Origin: Marinibactrum halimedae
Lineage (GTDB): Bacteria; Pseudomonadota; Gammaproteobacteria; Pseudomonadales; Cellvibrionaceae
Assembly (NCBI RefSeq): GCF_021234875.1
Contig: NZ_JAJQVM010000032.1
Coordinates: forward strand, 1 to 62,670
Length of the DNA: 62,670 nt
Direction: 5' to 3'
Every line of letters begins with the position of its first letter. Within the stretch, counting starts at the first letter, position 1. Position numbers and translations under genes: made by a program. Below, one piece after another: positions 1 to 8,387 of this stretch. The notes under the pieces were generated by a model that saw nothing but the letters and a program-made list of their open reading frames with translations, did not search any database and was not told the origin of the DNA.

Positions 1-160
1 GACTATTGGCGATATGCTGCTCTTGCTCAGCCTGTAGGGCAGCCTCAGTCACCTGTTTGATGAGTGGTGTGAGTAGCCCCTCTTTGCCAGTGAGAGGCTT
101 TCCGGCTTTGATATGGGCAATAGCGTCTTCGAGATCGAAAGGAAGGTCTGATTTGGACAT
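1..160 (-). CDS. IS256-family (mutator-type) transposase, N-terminal part, cut by window edge
   Basis: The 53 visible residues begin MSKSDLPFDLEDAIAHIKAG and continue with the PLTGKEGLLTPLIKQ block and an AEQEQH segment, the N-terminal signature of IS256/mutator-type DDE transposases. The catalytic domain lies beyond the window. The ATG at 160 has a strong GAGGAG ribosome binding site 8 bases upstream, which fixes the start. The enzyme would move the element by cut-and-paste or copy-out transposition. Whether it is intact cannot be seen. Confidence 0.85.
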   Translation of the reverse strand, partial: MSKSDLPFDLEDAIAHIKAGKPLTGKEGLLTPLIKQVTEAALQAEQEQHIANS

Positions 161-223
161 GTGTCATCTCCTCTGGTTACAACCAGTTTATGAAAGAAAT
201 GACACAGAAATTTGAACACTACC
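1..223 (-). mobile_element. IS256-family insertion sequence, 5' end only
   Basis: The left edge of the window carries the transposase-start end of an IS256-family element. Read on the minus strand, the stretch from about 223 downward begins GGTAGTGTTCAAATTTCTGT, which resembles the GG-TGT... terminal inverted repeats of this family. The transposase gene starts about 60 bp inside. The other end lies outside the window, so neither the inverted repeat pair nor a target duplication can be checked. The boundary at 223 is an estimate. Confidence 0.6.
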
Positions 224-279
224 TCAAGAACGAGAAGAGAAACGCCAAGAACAGATGAGTTTGGCGGGATTGTAACAAT

Positions 280-296
280 AGCCCCCTCTGGGGGCT
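280..296 (+). terminator. Short GC-rich hairpin
   Basis: AGCCCCC and GGGGGCT pair perfectly around a TCT loop and are followed by TTTCAT on the plus strand. It looks like a weak rho-independent terminator for a plus-strand transcript coming from the left. Its gene is not in the window, and the IS256 end lies in between. Confidence 0.4.
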
Positions 297-300
297 TTCA

Positions 301-762
301 TCATACCACCCGCTTTGCGGGTGGTATTTGATTTTTCTTTAAACGATTTAACCCTCCAAGTAATACAACTGCATTTTTACCATATTGATCTACCGATATC
401 GTCCGAGTATACATTGTATAGTCGTGAGGATTAAATCCATCCTCATTCATTTTCTTCTCGAAAACGTTAATTTTAACAGGAACTTTTAGAGTGACTAATA
501 GGCGTTCATTATTTGCCCAGTTGACACGAGAGGGGCGTTCAACAATCCCTCCGAAAAAAGCAACTTGAGGCATATTATTTTTGCTCAAGTCTTTAATTGT
601 CACAAATCGCTTTATACCCTTGTTCCAAACAGAGGCAATATACTTACCGTCGGGAGAAATATCCATGTCGAGTAAGTCAGCCTCCCTAGTGAAATCCTCA
701 ATTTCTAGAGCGTTGAGGTAGCAAGAGAAAATTAAAAGAAAAATAAATATATACTTCCTCAT
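301..762 (-). pseudogene. Truncated S9-family (prolyl oligopeptidase-like) peptidase, N-terminal fragment
   Basis: The 153-residue frame starts with a signal peptide (MRKYIFIFLLIFSCYLNA) and continues with the start of a beta-propeller of the kind found in bacterial S9 dipeptidyl/acylaminoacyl peptidases: a DISPDGKYIA blade motif near residue 33 and a VNWANNERLLV motif near residue 80. Family members are usually 600 residues or more and carry the Ser-Asp-His hydrolase domain at the C-terminus, which is absent here. The frame stops inside a terminator-like hairpin, and an IS256 end lies about 80 bp further on. I read this as a gene remnant cut by rearrangement or IS insertion. AAGGAC upstream of 762 is a plausible ribosome binding site, so a short exported fragment could still be made. 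Confidence 0.6.
303..327 (+). terminator. Perfect 11-bp hairpin with T-rich tail (plus direction)
   Basis: ATACCACCCGC pairs with GCGGGTGGTAT around a TTT loop, followed on the plus strand by TTGATTTTTCTTT. This has the form of a rho-independent terminator reading rightward. It overlaps the last codons of the minus-strand S9-peptidase fragment, which suggests that the fragment ends in foreign sequence. Confidence 0.5.
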
Positions 763-992
763 TGGATGTCCTTATTAAAATACTTGAATAAAAAAGCCAA
801 TGAATCGTCCTGTTTTATTGGAGGCAATTCAGCTAGTCAGTGAATGAGTGGTCGCATAACTCATCTGGATTTTTATTACAAAGAAGCGGGCAGTGTAGAG
901 GGTAGTTTGGCTTGTCATTCTTTTCATCATTTATTTAAGTTTAGTGTTGATTGGTGCTAAATTGCGCGATTCTTTCATGAGTTCTATAAATA

Positions 993-1496
993 TTAAATTT
1001 TCTCATAAACAAACGACCAAATCTCTTTTCCTTGTGGATTGCTGCCCGTAAGAAGGTATTTGTTTTTGTTAATAAATTTGAAAACAACCGAAAGAGTGGG
1101 CTTGTCATCCATCGTGCTGTCGGAAAAAGTAAGGCTGTTATTGTCGATTGAGTATTGGCCAACGCCTTTACCAATGGTGCCTTTATTATTCCACAGCACA
1201 TAAAACTTACTTTGTTTTTTCTCGTAGGTAATATATTCCGTCAGTGCTACTGCCCATTGATTGTGATCGTTTTTTTCATAAAGGTTAACGATAATGCCGT
1301 TGTTGTCTTCTGTTTTTCGCGTTTTGATTTCTATTTGGGGAATAGGGTTTTGATCTTTCGCTTCCGTAAGCTTCCAGTGGCCAACAAGTTGTTGTAAAGC
1401 GGGGTGAAGCGATAAGCGTTCTGATGAGATGGCTTGAGGGGTGAACAGTAAAAGAAAAAGGAAGTGAATATAAGGTCGGGTCTTAATTTTGTTCAT
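993..1496 (-). CDS. Secreted protein of unknown function
   Basis: 167 residues with a clear signal peptide (Lys/Arg-rich start, hydrophobic stretch to about residue 24, likely cleavage before SERLSLH). The mature part has alternating short beta-strand-like segments and a VGHWKL motif near residue 38, reminiscent of lipocalin-like proteins that measure 'weight versus expected' residues at their N-terminus, but no family can be assigned. TAGGG lies about 7 bases before the ATG. It stands alone between the S9 fragment and a small unknown gene, so context gives no hint of function. Confidence 0.6.
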   Translation of the reverse strand: MNKIKTRPYIHFLFLLLFTPQAISSERLSLHPALQQLVGHWKLTEAKDQNPIPQIEIKTRKTEDNNGIIVNLYEKNDHNQWAVALTEYITYEKKQSKFYVLWNNKGTIGKGVGQYSIDNNSLTFSDSTMDDKPTLSVVFKFINKNKYLLTGSNPQGKEIWSFVYEKI

Positions 1497-1604
1497 GATT
1501 TACCCTAAATTGCGTTTAAATTGGCTTGGTAAAAGCACCCTGGCCCAATTCTGTATTTTTGTTTTCAGTGCGCTTTTGAGTGCAAAATGGTTTGTTGTAG
1601 TCCG

Positions 1605-1850
1605 TTATTCTGTACTATCTCCAATCAAAATCTCAACCCATTCTTTAACGGTATGAGTCCTTCCCAGTTGCTGATCATTTTCCTTTTCAATGTCAATGGC
1701 GCTCAAGGCGATATCTACCGCGATGGTGTGGTAAACCCCATCAGGGTGGCTGTATCCCGTTTTATCAGCTCGTTGTTTTAGTAGTTGTGCGTAATGGTTT
1801 ATATCATCGTTGGTAATGTCGTGTTTGCGTAATGCTTTTAAATAGTTCAT
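1605..1850 (-). CDS. Small hypothetical protein (81 aa)
   Basis: A soluble, predominantly helical 81-residue protein without signal peptide or membrane segment. It is charged, contains GVYHTIAVDIALSAIDIE near its middle, and ends in an acidic tail. No family is recognised. It lies 39 bp downstream of the MscS gene stop on the same strand and could be co-transcribed with it. The ribosome binding site is weak. Confidence 0.5.
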   Translation of the reverse strand: MNYLKALRKHDITNDDINHYAQLLKQRADKTGYSHPDGVYHTIAVDIALSAIDIEKENDQQLGRTHTVKEWVEILIGDSTE

Positions 1851-1889
1851 ATGAGTTAGTAATCGAGTGTTGATTCGTATTGGATTAAT

Positions 1890-2720
1890 TTAATCGGCGT
1901 CGTTGAGGAGCCGAATTTCTCGTTGTGGGAAGGGAATCTGAATGTTGTTGTCTTTTAATGCTGCGAAAATCGCACGGTTGGTTTTGTATTTTTGTTCAAT
2001 AAAGACTTCCGTTGGTGCCCAAAACCGAATGCCTAAATTGACGCTGCTGTCGCCGAAGCTGTCAATGCCAATTTGGGCACATCGAGCCTGGCTATTGCCT
2101 TCCACATTGGTGATGGTTGTTTCTAAAATAGACAAAGCTTTGTCGATGTCTGTGTGATAGGCCACACCCACCAGCAGTTCGACAACGCGGTCGTTTTGGG
2201 AGTTGTGAATAATTTCGCCAATGACATGTTTATTGGGAATGGTGATTTCTTCGCCATCTTCGTTGGTGAGAATGGTAAAGGCCAAATTAATTTCTTTTAC
2301 CACGCCGGTAACATTTAACAAGTCAATGGTGTCTCCGACCACGTAAGGGCGGGTAAGAATAATATTTAAGCCGGCACCGTAATTAGACAGTAACCCTTGT
2401 ATGGCGAGGCCTGCTCCTAATGATAGGGCACCAATGGCGGCCACAAAAGGCGTCACGCTAATACCCAATTTGCCCAGCGCGATAATGGCCACCATGACGA
2501 TGATAATTAACCGAGAAGTATTGGCAATAAATCGGCTTAACGTGATATCAAGTTTATGGCGCGTGCATAATGTGAGCACCCAATTAGAGACTTTTCGAGC
2601 GACGAGCACACCCAACATCAAAACAATAATGGCGCCAATGATTTGAAAGCTGTAAGTGATAATGAAAGTGGTTAGCCATTCATATAAGGCGGTAAATTGA
2701 GCGATTTCTTCATCTATCAT
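1890..2720 (-). CDS. Small-conductance mechanosensitive channel, MscS family
   Basis: This 276-residue protein is the size of minimal E. coli MscS (286). It has three N-terminal transmembrane segments (about residues 18-40, 60-82 and 86-115). The pore-lining third helix is Gly/Ala-rich (AIGALSLGAGLAIQG), followed by the family-typical hinge and RPYVVGD motif at the start of the beta domain, and an alpha/beta vestibule domain to the C-terminus. The channel would sit in the inner membrane and release solutes on hypo-osmotic shock. The ribosome binding site is weak but the N-terminus matches the family. The DUF3806 gene lies 38 bp upstream on the same strand. Confidence 0.92.
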   Translation of the reverse strand: MIDEEIAQFTALYEWLTTFIITYSFQIIGAIIVLMLGVLVARKVSNWVLTLCTRHKLDITLSRFIANTSRLIIIVMVAIIALGKLGISVTPFVAAIGALSLGAGLAIQGLLSNYGAGLNIILTRPYVVGDTIDLLNVTGVVKEINLAFTILTNEDGEEITIPNKHVIGEIIHNSQNDRVVELLVGVAYHTDIDKALSILETTITNVEGNSQARCAQIGIDSFGDSSVNLGIRFWAPTEVFIEQKYKTNRAIFAALKDNNIQIPFPQREIRLLNDAD

Positions 2721-2757
2721 ACGGGTATCTCTGTGTGCGCTATTAAGGGCATTCGCA

Positions 2758-3318
2758 TCATTGTACGCTGTAGGGCAGTTTGGGTAGGTAAGGGGTGATC
2801 ATGGCAGAGGCGTCGGTGTAGATTTTTTCTACATTGGGCATTAACCCTACCTCCATGCGGCGTGAAAGCATGGTGATGGGGAATAAACAGTGGGTAGTGT
2901 CTTTTACGCAAGCAGCAGTGCTTTCGCCCAGTTCATCTTCATAGCGGCGCCATTCCAAATTGAAGTCGCGTACAAATTGATCACCCAATACCACACCTAA
3001 CGCCTGTAATTTTCGTGAATTCGATGATTCGATGAGCCCCCGATTGATCACACGCTGCAATAGCGTGAGATCGTCTTGGTTTTCCCGTAATTGTAAACCA
3101 AGCTTTTCTCGGGCAAGTTCATCTACAAATTCTCGTTGACGAGAAAGGTAATTTTTTTCCATCCAAGTGAGGTCACGTAATTGTGGCCAAGTGCGCTCTT
3201 CCTCATCGAGCGCGAACGCTGGCAGGCTGATGAGTGTTGATAGTAAGAGAGCTGGAAGCAAGAAACACTTCTTTATTGAAGAGAAAAAAGAAAGGAGTGG
3301 CAGTGATGTTGTTGCCAT
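2758..3318 (-). CDS. Exported DUF3806-domain protein
   Basis: Using the ATG at 3318 (GAGG ribosome binding site about 7 bases upstream) the product is 186 residues, starting MATTSLPLL and running into a signal peptide that ends at SLPAFA. A GTG-type start further upstream at 3411 would add 31 polar residues and is less likely. The C-terminal part carries the DUF3806 hallmarks ALGVVLGDQFV, a YEDELG acidic segment and LFPITMLSRR. The function of DUF3806 is unknown. The gene lies just upstream of mscS in the same orientation. Confidence 0.75.
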   Translation of the reverse strand: MATTSLPLLSFFSSIKKCFLLPALLLSTLISLPAFALDEEERTWPQLRDLTWMEKNYLSRQREFVDELAREKLGLQLRENQDDLTLLQRVINRGLIESSNSRKLQALGVVLGDQFVRDFNLEWRRYEDELGESTAACVKDTTHCLFPITMLSRRMEVGLMPNVEKIYTDASAMITPYLPKLPYSVQ

Positions 3319-3416
3319 GTAAAACCTCGTATTTCGATCAAAAATTGTTTTGTTTATTCGTCTCTGCTTGTTCGACGTATCTTTAGCGCTGATTATAAGC
3401 CTTTGTGACATGATGC

Positions 3417-4046
3417 CTAGTCACGTTTTCCGATGACTCGTGCTGGGTTGCCGGCCACTTTTGTGTAGGCGGTCACCGATTTGGTGACGACACTGCCTGA
3501 GCCAATTACGGCGCCATCGCCAATGGTAACGCCATCCACTACGCACACGTGTGCGCCAATCCAAACATCCGTACCAATTGTGATCCCCTTTGAGGTAACG
3601 GGTTGTTCTCTGATGAGTCGATCAGCGTCCATGCCGTGATTAAAAGCATAGAAGCTGCTGTAGGCACCAATCCGTGTATTATCACCGATGGTGATGCCTT
3701 GCCGACCGCCATCCATGGTGATGTGATGATTAATGCTGACGTGTTTGCCAAGTTGGAGAGGGCCGTGTAATACCGTATCTGCCGCAATATGAGTGCCCGA
3801 TCCAATGTGAATGCGACGGCCCGGTTCGGCGAATAATTGGGCATTTTCGGCAATAAAGCAGGCGTCTTCGATGTGAACGGTTTCTAAACGCATCAAAGCG
3901 TGTTGAATAGCTGCTTGCCAAGGGTTGGCCCATTCTAAATGTTTCGGTTTTAAGCGCGAATACAGCCAGGGCATGTAATTGAGTCGTTGTTTATGTTGCG
4001 CAATATAGTCTTCGGCAGTGGGGGCGTGATGTGGGGGATGACTCAT
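3417..4046 (-). CDS. Hexapeptide-repeat acyltransferase (maltose/galactoside O-acetyltransferase-like)
   Basis: 209 residues dominated by left-handed beta-helix hexapeptide repeats ([LIV]-G-x4), for example [12 protein letters not shown]- and [11 protein letters not shown]-type rungs from about residue 75 to 195, ending in the family-typical GSVVTKSV and [12 protein letters not shown]. Proteins of this type are trimeric acetyl/acyl-CoA:sugar or amino-sugar transferases. The NHGMD loop near residue 138 supplies the conserved histidine expected for catalysis. The N-terminal 50 residues are helical. The substrate cannot be deduced. No good ribosome binding site precedes the ATG. Confidence 0.85.
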   Translation of the reverse strand: MSHPPHHAPTAEDYIAQHKQRLNYMPWLYSRLKPKHLEWANPWQAAIQHALMRLETVHIEDACFIAENAQLFAEPGRRIHIGSGTHIAADTVLHGPLQLGKHVSINHHITMDGGRQGITIGDNTRIGAYSSFYAFNHGMDADRLIREQPVTSKGITIGTDVWIGAHVCVVDGVTIGDGAVIGSGSVVTKSVTAYTKVAGNPARVIGKRD

Positions 4047-4888
4047 GATGATTTTTTCTCAAATAACGATTTCAGCTATGGACTTGGACGAAACAGCAGC
4101 GACGGATCGGCGCATTATGCCCAGAGGTGTAAACGGAGAGAAGAGCACGTAAAAAGAGATGAAAAGTCAGTGAGCCAGAAAGAGCGCCTGCCAGTGTTGA
4201 TTGAAAAGGGCCAATACTTCTGTTTAGGGTGTCAATTGCAACACGGTTGGGCTAATACCGGTTGCCACCTTACAAAAGCGGAAGCTGATTAGCTTTTTTA
4301 CGGCGTTCCCGTCGTATCAATGACGTTGTGGCAGGCGCATAGAGCACTGTTTGGCAACGGTTCACTGGGCGTGAAAGTGGGGCCAAACCGCTCACCTTTC
4401 AGTGTAGCAATCTCAGTGGTGCTGTTAAGACGGACTTATCATAATGTGATCGTTTGATAAAACTTTCCGAACAGTGTCGCTTCAATATTTTTATTTGCTC
4501 TGTGTGTTGCCATAAACGAAATTGATGAGCAAAAAATAGGTGATAAGTGAAAGTTCACCTGCTGCTCACACTCATTAAAAAACATCCATCACAAGAATAA
4601 AATAAAGTGTGCCGTGAGTGATATTGGTTTCATCCTGTATTCTCTCTTTGGTGAAGCCTGCTTAAATGAAGCAATAACGTCATATTGGTGTGTGAGACTG
4701 ATTAAGGTGCATGGCCTATTTTTACCAATGCGTTTTTATCAACGCGTTTTTAACCACGTGCATTTTTGACAAATTGATCGGTCTCATCAATGCTAAAAGT
4801 CAATGTATGCCGAGGTGAAGAGTTACCATGCACGTGTTAACTCTGTTGCATTCAAAATTTCACTCATTTTAAAACAACAAAAAATATT
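4047..4888. other. Long intergenic region upstream of egtB
   Basis: About 840 bp between the divergently oriented acyltransferase and egtB genes. Open frames here are short and lack good starts. The 3' half is AT-rich and includes a set of 14-bp imperfect repeats (4722-4765). A TTGACA box at 4766-4771 with a weak TGCTAA about 19 bp downstream could be an egtB promoter. I see no RNA gene. Confidence 0.4.
4722..4765. repeat. Three imperfect 14-16 bp tandem repeats before the egtB promoter region
   Basis: Units TTACCAATGCGTTT, TTATCAACGCGTTT and TTAACCACGTGCATTT follow one another directly. They lie immediately upstream of a TTGACA box. They could be regulator sites or simply slipped-strand duplications, as repeats of this kind recur at other gene boundaries in this window. 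Confidence 0.5.
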
Positions 4889-6538
4889 ATGTTTGATGCA
4901 GTGCTTCACCGAAAAAATACGGCAAAAGAACGTCCTTTATCTGCGTTTCATGAATCCCACTTTTCTGTCTCTGCCCCCGCCCGAAGTGCCATCGAGCACT
5001 TAATTGGTGATTATCTTATCGTTCGAGCGCAAACCCAGTCTTTGGCAGAACCCTTGGCGGTGGAAGACTACGGCATTCAATCTATGCCGGATGCGAGCCC
5101 GACGAAGTGGCATCTTGCCCATACGACTTGGTTTTTCGAAACGTTTATTTTAAAGGCGTTTGTACAAAATTATCGTCTCGTTTGCGACGACTATGAATAT
5201 TTATTCAATTCTTATTATGAATCGGTTGGGCCGCAATTTACGCGTGCTGAACGTGGGTTGATTTCTCGCCCCACGGTAGAAGAGGTGTATCAATACCGTA
5301 GCACGGTGGATGAGCGCCTCATTGATTTTTTAACTCGTCAAACGCCGTCGGCAGAGGTGGTTTCGTTGGTGGTGTTGGGCTTGCATCATGAGCAACAGCA
5401 TCAAGAATTATTGTTAACCGATATCAAGCATGGGCTTTCTGTTAACCCCATAATGCCGAGTTATTGTGCTCAGACGAATCACGCACAGAGCAAACAGGGC
5501 GAGAAAGAAAAGAAGTCGCCCCTTTGGCAAGACTATTCGGGTGGATTGACGACCATTGGTCATAACTCTCAGGCGGCACAGGCTCAACAAAACTCGTCGG
5601 ACTATCATTTTTCCGACCATCATTCGTCGGACTATCATTCATCGGACTATCAGGGATTTTGTTTCGATAATGAATTGCCTGCCCATAAGGTATACCTGGA
5701 GCCTTATCGCTTGTGTTGTGATTTGGTTACCAATGCCGAATTTTTAGATTTTATGGAAGCCGGTGGTTACGACAACCCGCTTTTTTGGTTGTCTGAGGGG
5801 TGGGCATGGCGAAAACAACACGCCCTGCAACACCCTCTTTATTGGTTTCAAAAAAACGGTCAGTGGTGGCAATTCACGTTATACGGTGCGCAGCCACTGC
5901 GTATGGATGATCCGGTTACCCATGTTTCTTATTTTGAAGCGGAAGCCTTTGCCCATTGGAAGGGGTGTCGTTTGCCGTCTGAGGCAGAATGGGAGCATGC
6001 CGCTACGCTGGCGCAGTTCTCCAATCGAACATTCCATTCAATTACCGCTTCAAACAACGCTTCAAACAGTGTTTCAAACAACGCTCAATATGCATCTGGA
6101 GAACAGGGGAGTGAAGATGATGGGACAGTTTACCCAGCTTTAGATGGGGTATTTTCCTCAGCCCGCTTTCATCCTACCCAGCACAGTGGCTGCTCTTTTT
6201 TATCAAACGCTTCAGAAGCATTAAAAGAGACCTCGCAAACTGTGTCGCTACCAAGAGCGCTTTCTCCAACACCTCTGCGGCAATTATTTGGTTGTGTCTG
6301 GCAATGGACCTCAAGCCCATATACGCCTTATCCAGGGTTTAGAACAGCTGAAGGGGCGGTGGGTGAATACAACGGTAAGTTTATGTGCAATCAATGGGTG
6401 TTACGGGGTGGCTCTTGCGTCACTCCTAACGGCCATTTGCGTATGAGTTATCGAAATTTTTTCCCTGCTACAGCGCGATGGCAATTTACCGGTATTCGCC
6501 TCGCGCAAGATGTGGCCCAGCCAACGTCACCCCCCTGA
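4889..6538 (+). CDS. egtB: Ergothioneine biosynthesis sulfoxide synthase EgtB
   Basis: EgtB is the non-heme iron enzyme that joins hercynine (trimethyl-histidine) to a thiol substrate (gamma-Glu-Cys or cysteine) with O2 to give a sulfoxide. The 549-residue protein has an N-terminal DinB-like domain with a probable three-histidine iron site: HLAH (H78) and the HxxxH in HHEQQHQE (H167, H171). A C-terminal formylglycine-generating-enzyme-like domain spans about 250-545 and ends in RGGSCVTPNGHLRMSYRNFF and GIRLAQD. Two low-complexity insertions separate conserved blocks: a Ser/Asp/Tyr/His repeat (about 236-257) and an Asn/Ser-rich stretch (about 385-410). egtD follows at once. Absence of a fused methyltransferase domain argues for EgtB rather than OvoA. 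No clear ribosome binding site precedes the ATG. Confidence 0.93.
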   Translation: MFDAVLHRKNTAKERPLSAFHESHFSVSAPARSAIEHLIGDYLIVRAQTQSLAEPLAVEDYGIQSMPDASPTKWHLAHTTWFFETFILKAFVQNYRLVCDDYEYLFNSYYESVGPQFTRAERGLISRPTVEEVYQYRSTVDERLIDFLTRQTPSAEVVSLVVLGLHHEQQHQELLLTDIKHGLSVNPIMPSYCAQTNHAQSKQGEKEKKSPLWQDYSGGLTTIGHNSQAAQAQQNSSDYHFSDHHSSDYHSSDYQGFCFDNELPAHKVYLEPYRLCCDLVTNAEFLDFMEAGGYDNPLFWLSEGWAWRKQHALQHPLYWFQKNGQWWQFTLYGAQPLRMDDPVTHVSYFEAEAFAHWKGCRLPSEAEWEHAATLAQFSNRTFHSITASNNASNSVSNNAQYASGEQGSEDDGTVYPALDGVFSSARFHPTQHSGCSFLSNASEALKETSQTVSLPRALSPTPLRQLFGCVWQWTSSPYTPYPGFRTAEGAVGEYNGKFMCNQWVLRGGSCVTPNGHLRMSYRNFFPATARWQFTGIRLAQDVAQPTSPP

Positions 6539-6680
6539 CGACAAATACGGAAGACGTTTATTCATCACCGTCAATTCACTTATTTACCCGTTCTGCTTGT
6601 CGTTAACGTGATCAGTGTAAATGGTTTTTCATAGCAGCAATCAATACGTGCAATATAGAGGTATCAAACAGGAGCCCCTT

Positions 6681-7652
6681 GTGATTACTCAGTCCAATGC
6701 CGTACCCCGTCAAGATCTTGCCACCAGCGATGATGAGTTTCTCGAAGATGTGCTAGATGGCTTATCTCAACGGCAAAAAACCCTTCCCTGTAAATATTTT
6801 TACGATGAACGCGGATCTCAGTTGTTCGATGATATTTGCCAAACCGAAGATTATTATGTGACGCGCACTGAGCGAGCCATTATGGAGCGCTATATCCCGG
6901 AAATGGCTGCATTGGTGGGGCCGGGGGCGAGTATTTTGGAGTTTGGTTCCGGTGTGGGGGAGAAAATTCGACGGCTGCTGACGAGCCTTGAGGCGCCGCA
7001 TTCTTATACACCGATGGATATTTCTTACGAGCCATTAATGGCTTCTGCCGAGCAATTGCGACAAGAGTTCCCATCGTTAACGGTTGATCCGGTGTGTGGT
7101 GACTATTTACAACCTTGGCCCTCTATGCCGGTGTTTTTACGTTCGTCCCAGCGTTTGGTGTATTTTCCGGGTTCCACATTAAGTAATTTTACGCCTGAAC
7201 AGGCCAGTGATTTTCTATCGCGCATTGCGAAATTACTGGGCAGTGGGGGGGGGTTATTAATTGGTGTGGATTTAATCAAACCCATTGAGGTGTTGCATGA
7301 TGCTTACAATGATCGTGAAGGTGTGACGGCTGAATTCAATAAAAATGTTTTATCGCGAATTAATCAAGCGTTAGACGGTAATTTTAATCTTGAGTCGTTT
7401 GAGCATAATGCTTTTTTTAATGAACAGCATAATCGCATTGAAATGCATTTGTGCAGCCAGGTTGATCAGCGTGTTGAGATTGCCGGGCAAGAGTTCCGTT
7501 TCTCTCAAGGTGAATCTATTCATACAGAAAACTCTTACAAATACAGTACCCAGCATTTACACCAACTGTTCAGCCGAACAGGGTATCGCGTGGTGGATTT
7601 TTGGACGGATCCTAATCAGTATTTCAGCGTACATTACTGTACCGTCCAATAA
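6681..7652 (+). CDS. egtD: L-histidine N-alpha-methyltransferase EgtD
   Basis: EgtD transfers three methyl groups from SAM to the alpha-amino group of histidine, giving hercynine for EgtB. The sequence shows the family N-terminus (KTLPCKYFYDERGSQLFDDI), the SAM-binding ILEFGSGVGEKIRRLL loop, and the C-terminal DPNQYFSVHY end. I chose the GTG at 6681 because AGGAG lies 6 bases upstream and the resulting 323-residue length fits the family. The frame stays open to an ATG at 6621 that lacks a ribosome binding site. With egtB it forms a two-gene ergothioneine operon, which gives the cell a thiol antioxidant. Confidence 0.93.
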   Translation: MITQSNAVPRQDLATSDDEFLEDVLDGLSQRQKTLPCKYFYDERGSQLFDDICQTEDYYVTRTERAIMERYIPEMAALVGPGASILEFGSGVGEKIRRLLTSLEAPHSYTPMDISYEPLMASAEQLRQEFPSLTVDPVCGDYLQPWPSMPVFLRSSQRLVYFPGSTLSNFTPEQASDFLSRIAKLLGSGGGLLIGVDLIKPIEVLHDAYNDREGVTAEFNKNVLSRINQALDGNFNLESFEHNAFFNEQHNRIEMHLCSQVDQRVEIAGQEFRFSQGESIHTENSYKYSTQHLHQLFSRTGYRVVDFWTDPNQYFSVHYCTVQ

Positions 7653-7706
7653 GCACGGCATCTGTTACACTAGGGGCGATGTATTCTAATTACTATTATC
7701 GCCTCT

Positions 7707-8387
7707 ATGATTACCGTTATTGACGAACACCCCGATTTCCTGATTACCCTAAAACCCGCCAACGTTGATTTTCATGATTGCGACGGAGAGCCGGGTTTTA
7801 TGTCGCGCCTCTCTCGCCAATTCGGCAAACCCCTCTGGCCTGTTCATCGGCTGGATAAACCCACCTCTGGATTATTGCTTGTGGCCACCTCTGCACAGGC
7901 GTGTGCGGCATTGTCTGCCCAATTTTCTGAGCGGCAGGTGGAAAAGTTTTACCTTGCGCTCGCTCACGGTCGTCCGAAAAAAAAGCAAGGGTTAATTAAA
8001 GGTGACATGGCACGCAGCCGGCGGGGCAGTTGGAAACTGCTTCCTACGACGACGAACCCTGCGATAACGCAATTTTTTTCTTATGGAGCAGGGCCTGGGC
8101 GTCGTCTCTATTTGCTTAAACCCCACACCGGCAAGACTCACCAATTACGTGTCGCCTTAAAGTCGTTATCCGCTCCGATTGAGGGGGATTCGCTTTATGG
8201 GGGTGAGCCATCGACCCGTTTGCATCTTCATGCCTTTCAATTAGGCTTTGAGTGGGAAGGGCAGTGGCGTCGGTATCAACAATTGCCCACTGAAGACTTT
8301 CAGGCGATGGTTGAGCGTTTTGCACCGAAGGAATGGCAAGCTCCTCATCAGTTGTTGTGGCCGACGGTTGGTAAAGGCACAGAATGA
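7707..8387 (+). CDS. RluA-family pseudouridine synthase (TIGR01621-like)
   Basis: 226 residues with the RluA catalytic block WPVHRLDKPTSGLLL (about 47-61, the catalytic Asp in HRLD) and the KPHTGKTHQLRVAL motif near 140-155. There is no S4 domain, and the short length fits the TIGR01621 subgroup. Such enzymes isomerise uridine to pseudouridine in rRNA or tRNA; the target base is not known for this subgroup. The stop codon overlaps the ATG of the next gene (ATGA), which indicates translational coupling with the downstream hydrolase. Confidence 0.88.
   Translation: MITVIDEHPDFLITLKPANVDFHDCDGEPGFMSRLSRQFGKPLWPVHRLDKPTSGLLLVATSAQACAALSAQFSERQVEKFYLALAHGRPKKKQGLIKGDMARSRRGSWKLLPTTTNPAITQFFSYGAGPGRRLYLLKPHTGKTHQLRVALKSLSAPIEGDSLYGGEPSTRLHLHAFQLGFEWEGQWRRYQQLPTEDFQAMVERFAPKEWQAPHQLLWPTVGKGTE

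Noticed and set aside
1155-1397. 80-residue plus-strand frame
   Set aside because: Antisense to the secreted 167-residue gene, which has a signal peptide and a ribosome binding site.
3987-4292. Plus-strand frame of 101 residues
   Set aside because: Half of it is antisense to the acyltransferase gene, the start lacks a ribosome binding site and the protein shows no coherent domain.
6621-6680. EgtD start at ATG 6621
   Set aside because: No ribosome binding site; the GTG at 6681 has AGGAG six bases upstream and gives a family-typical length.
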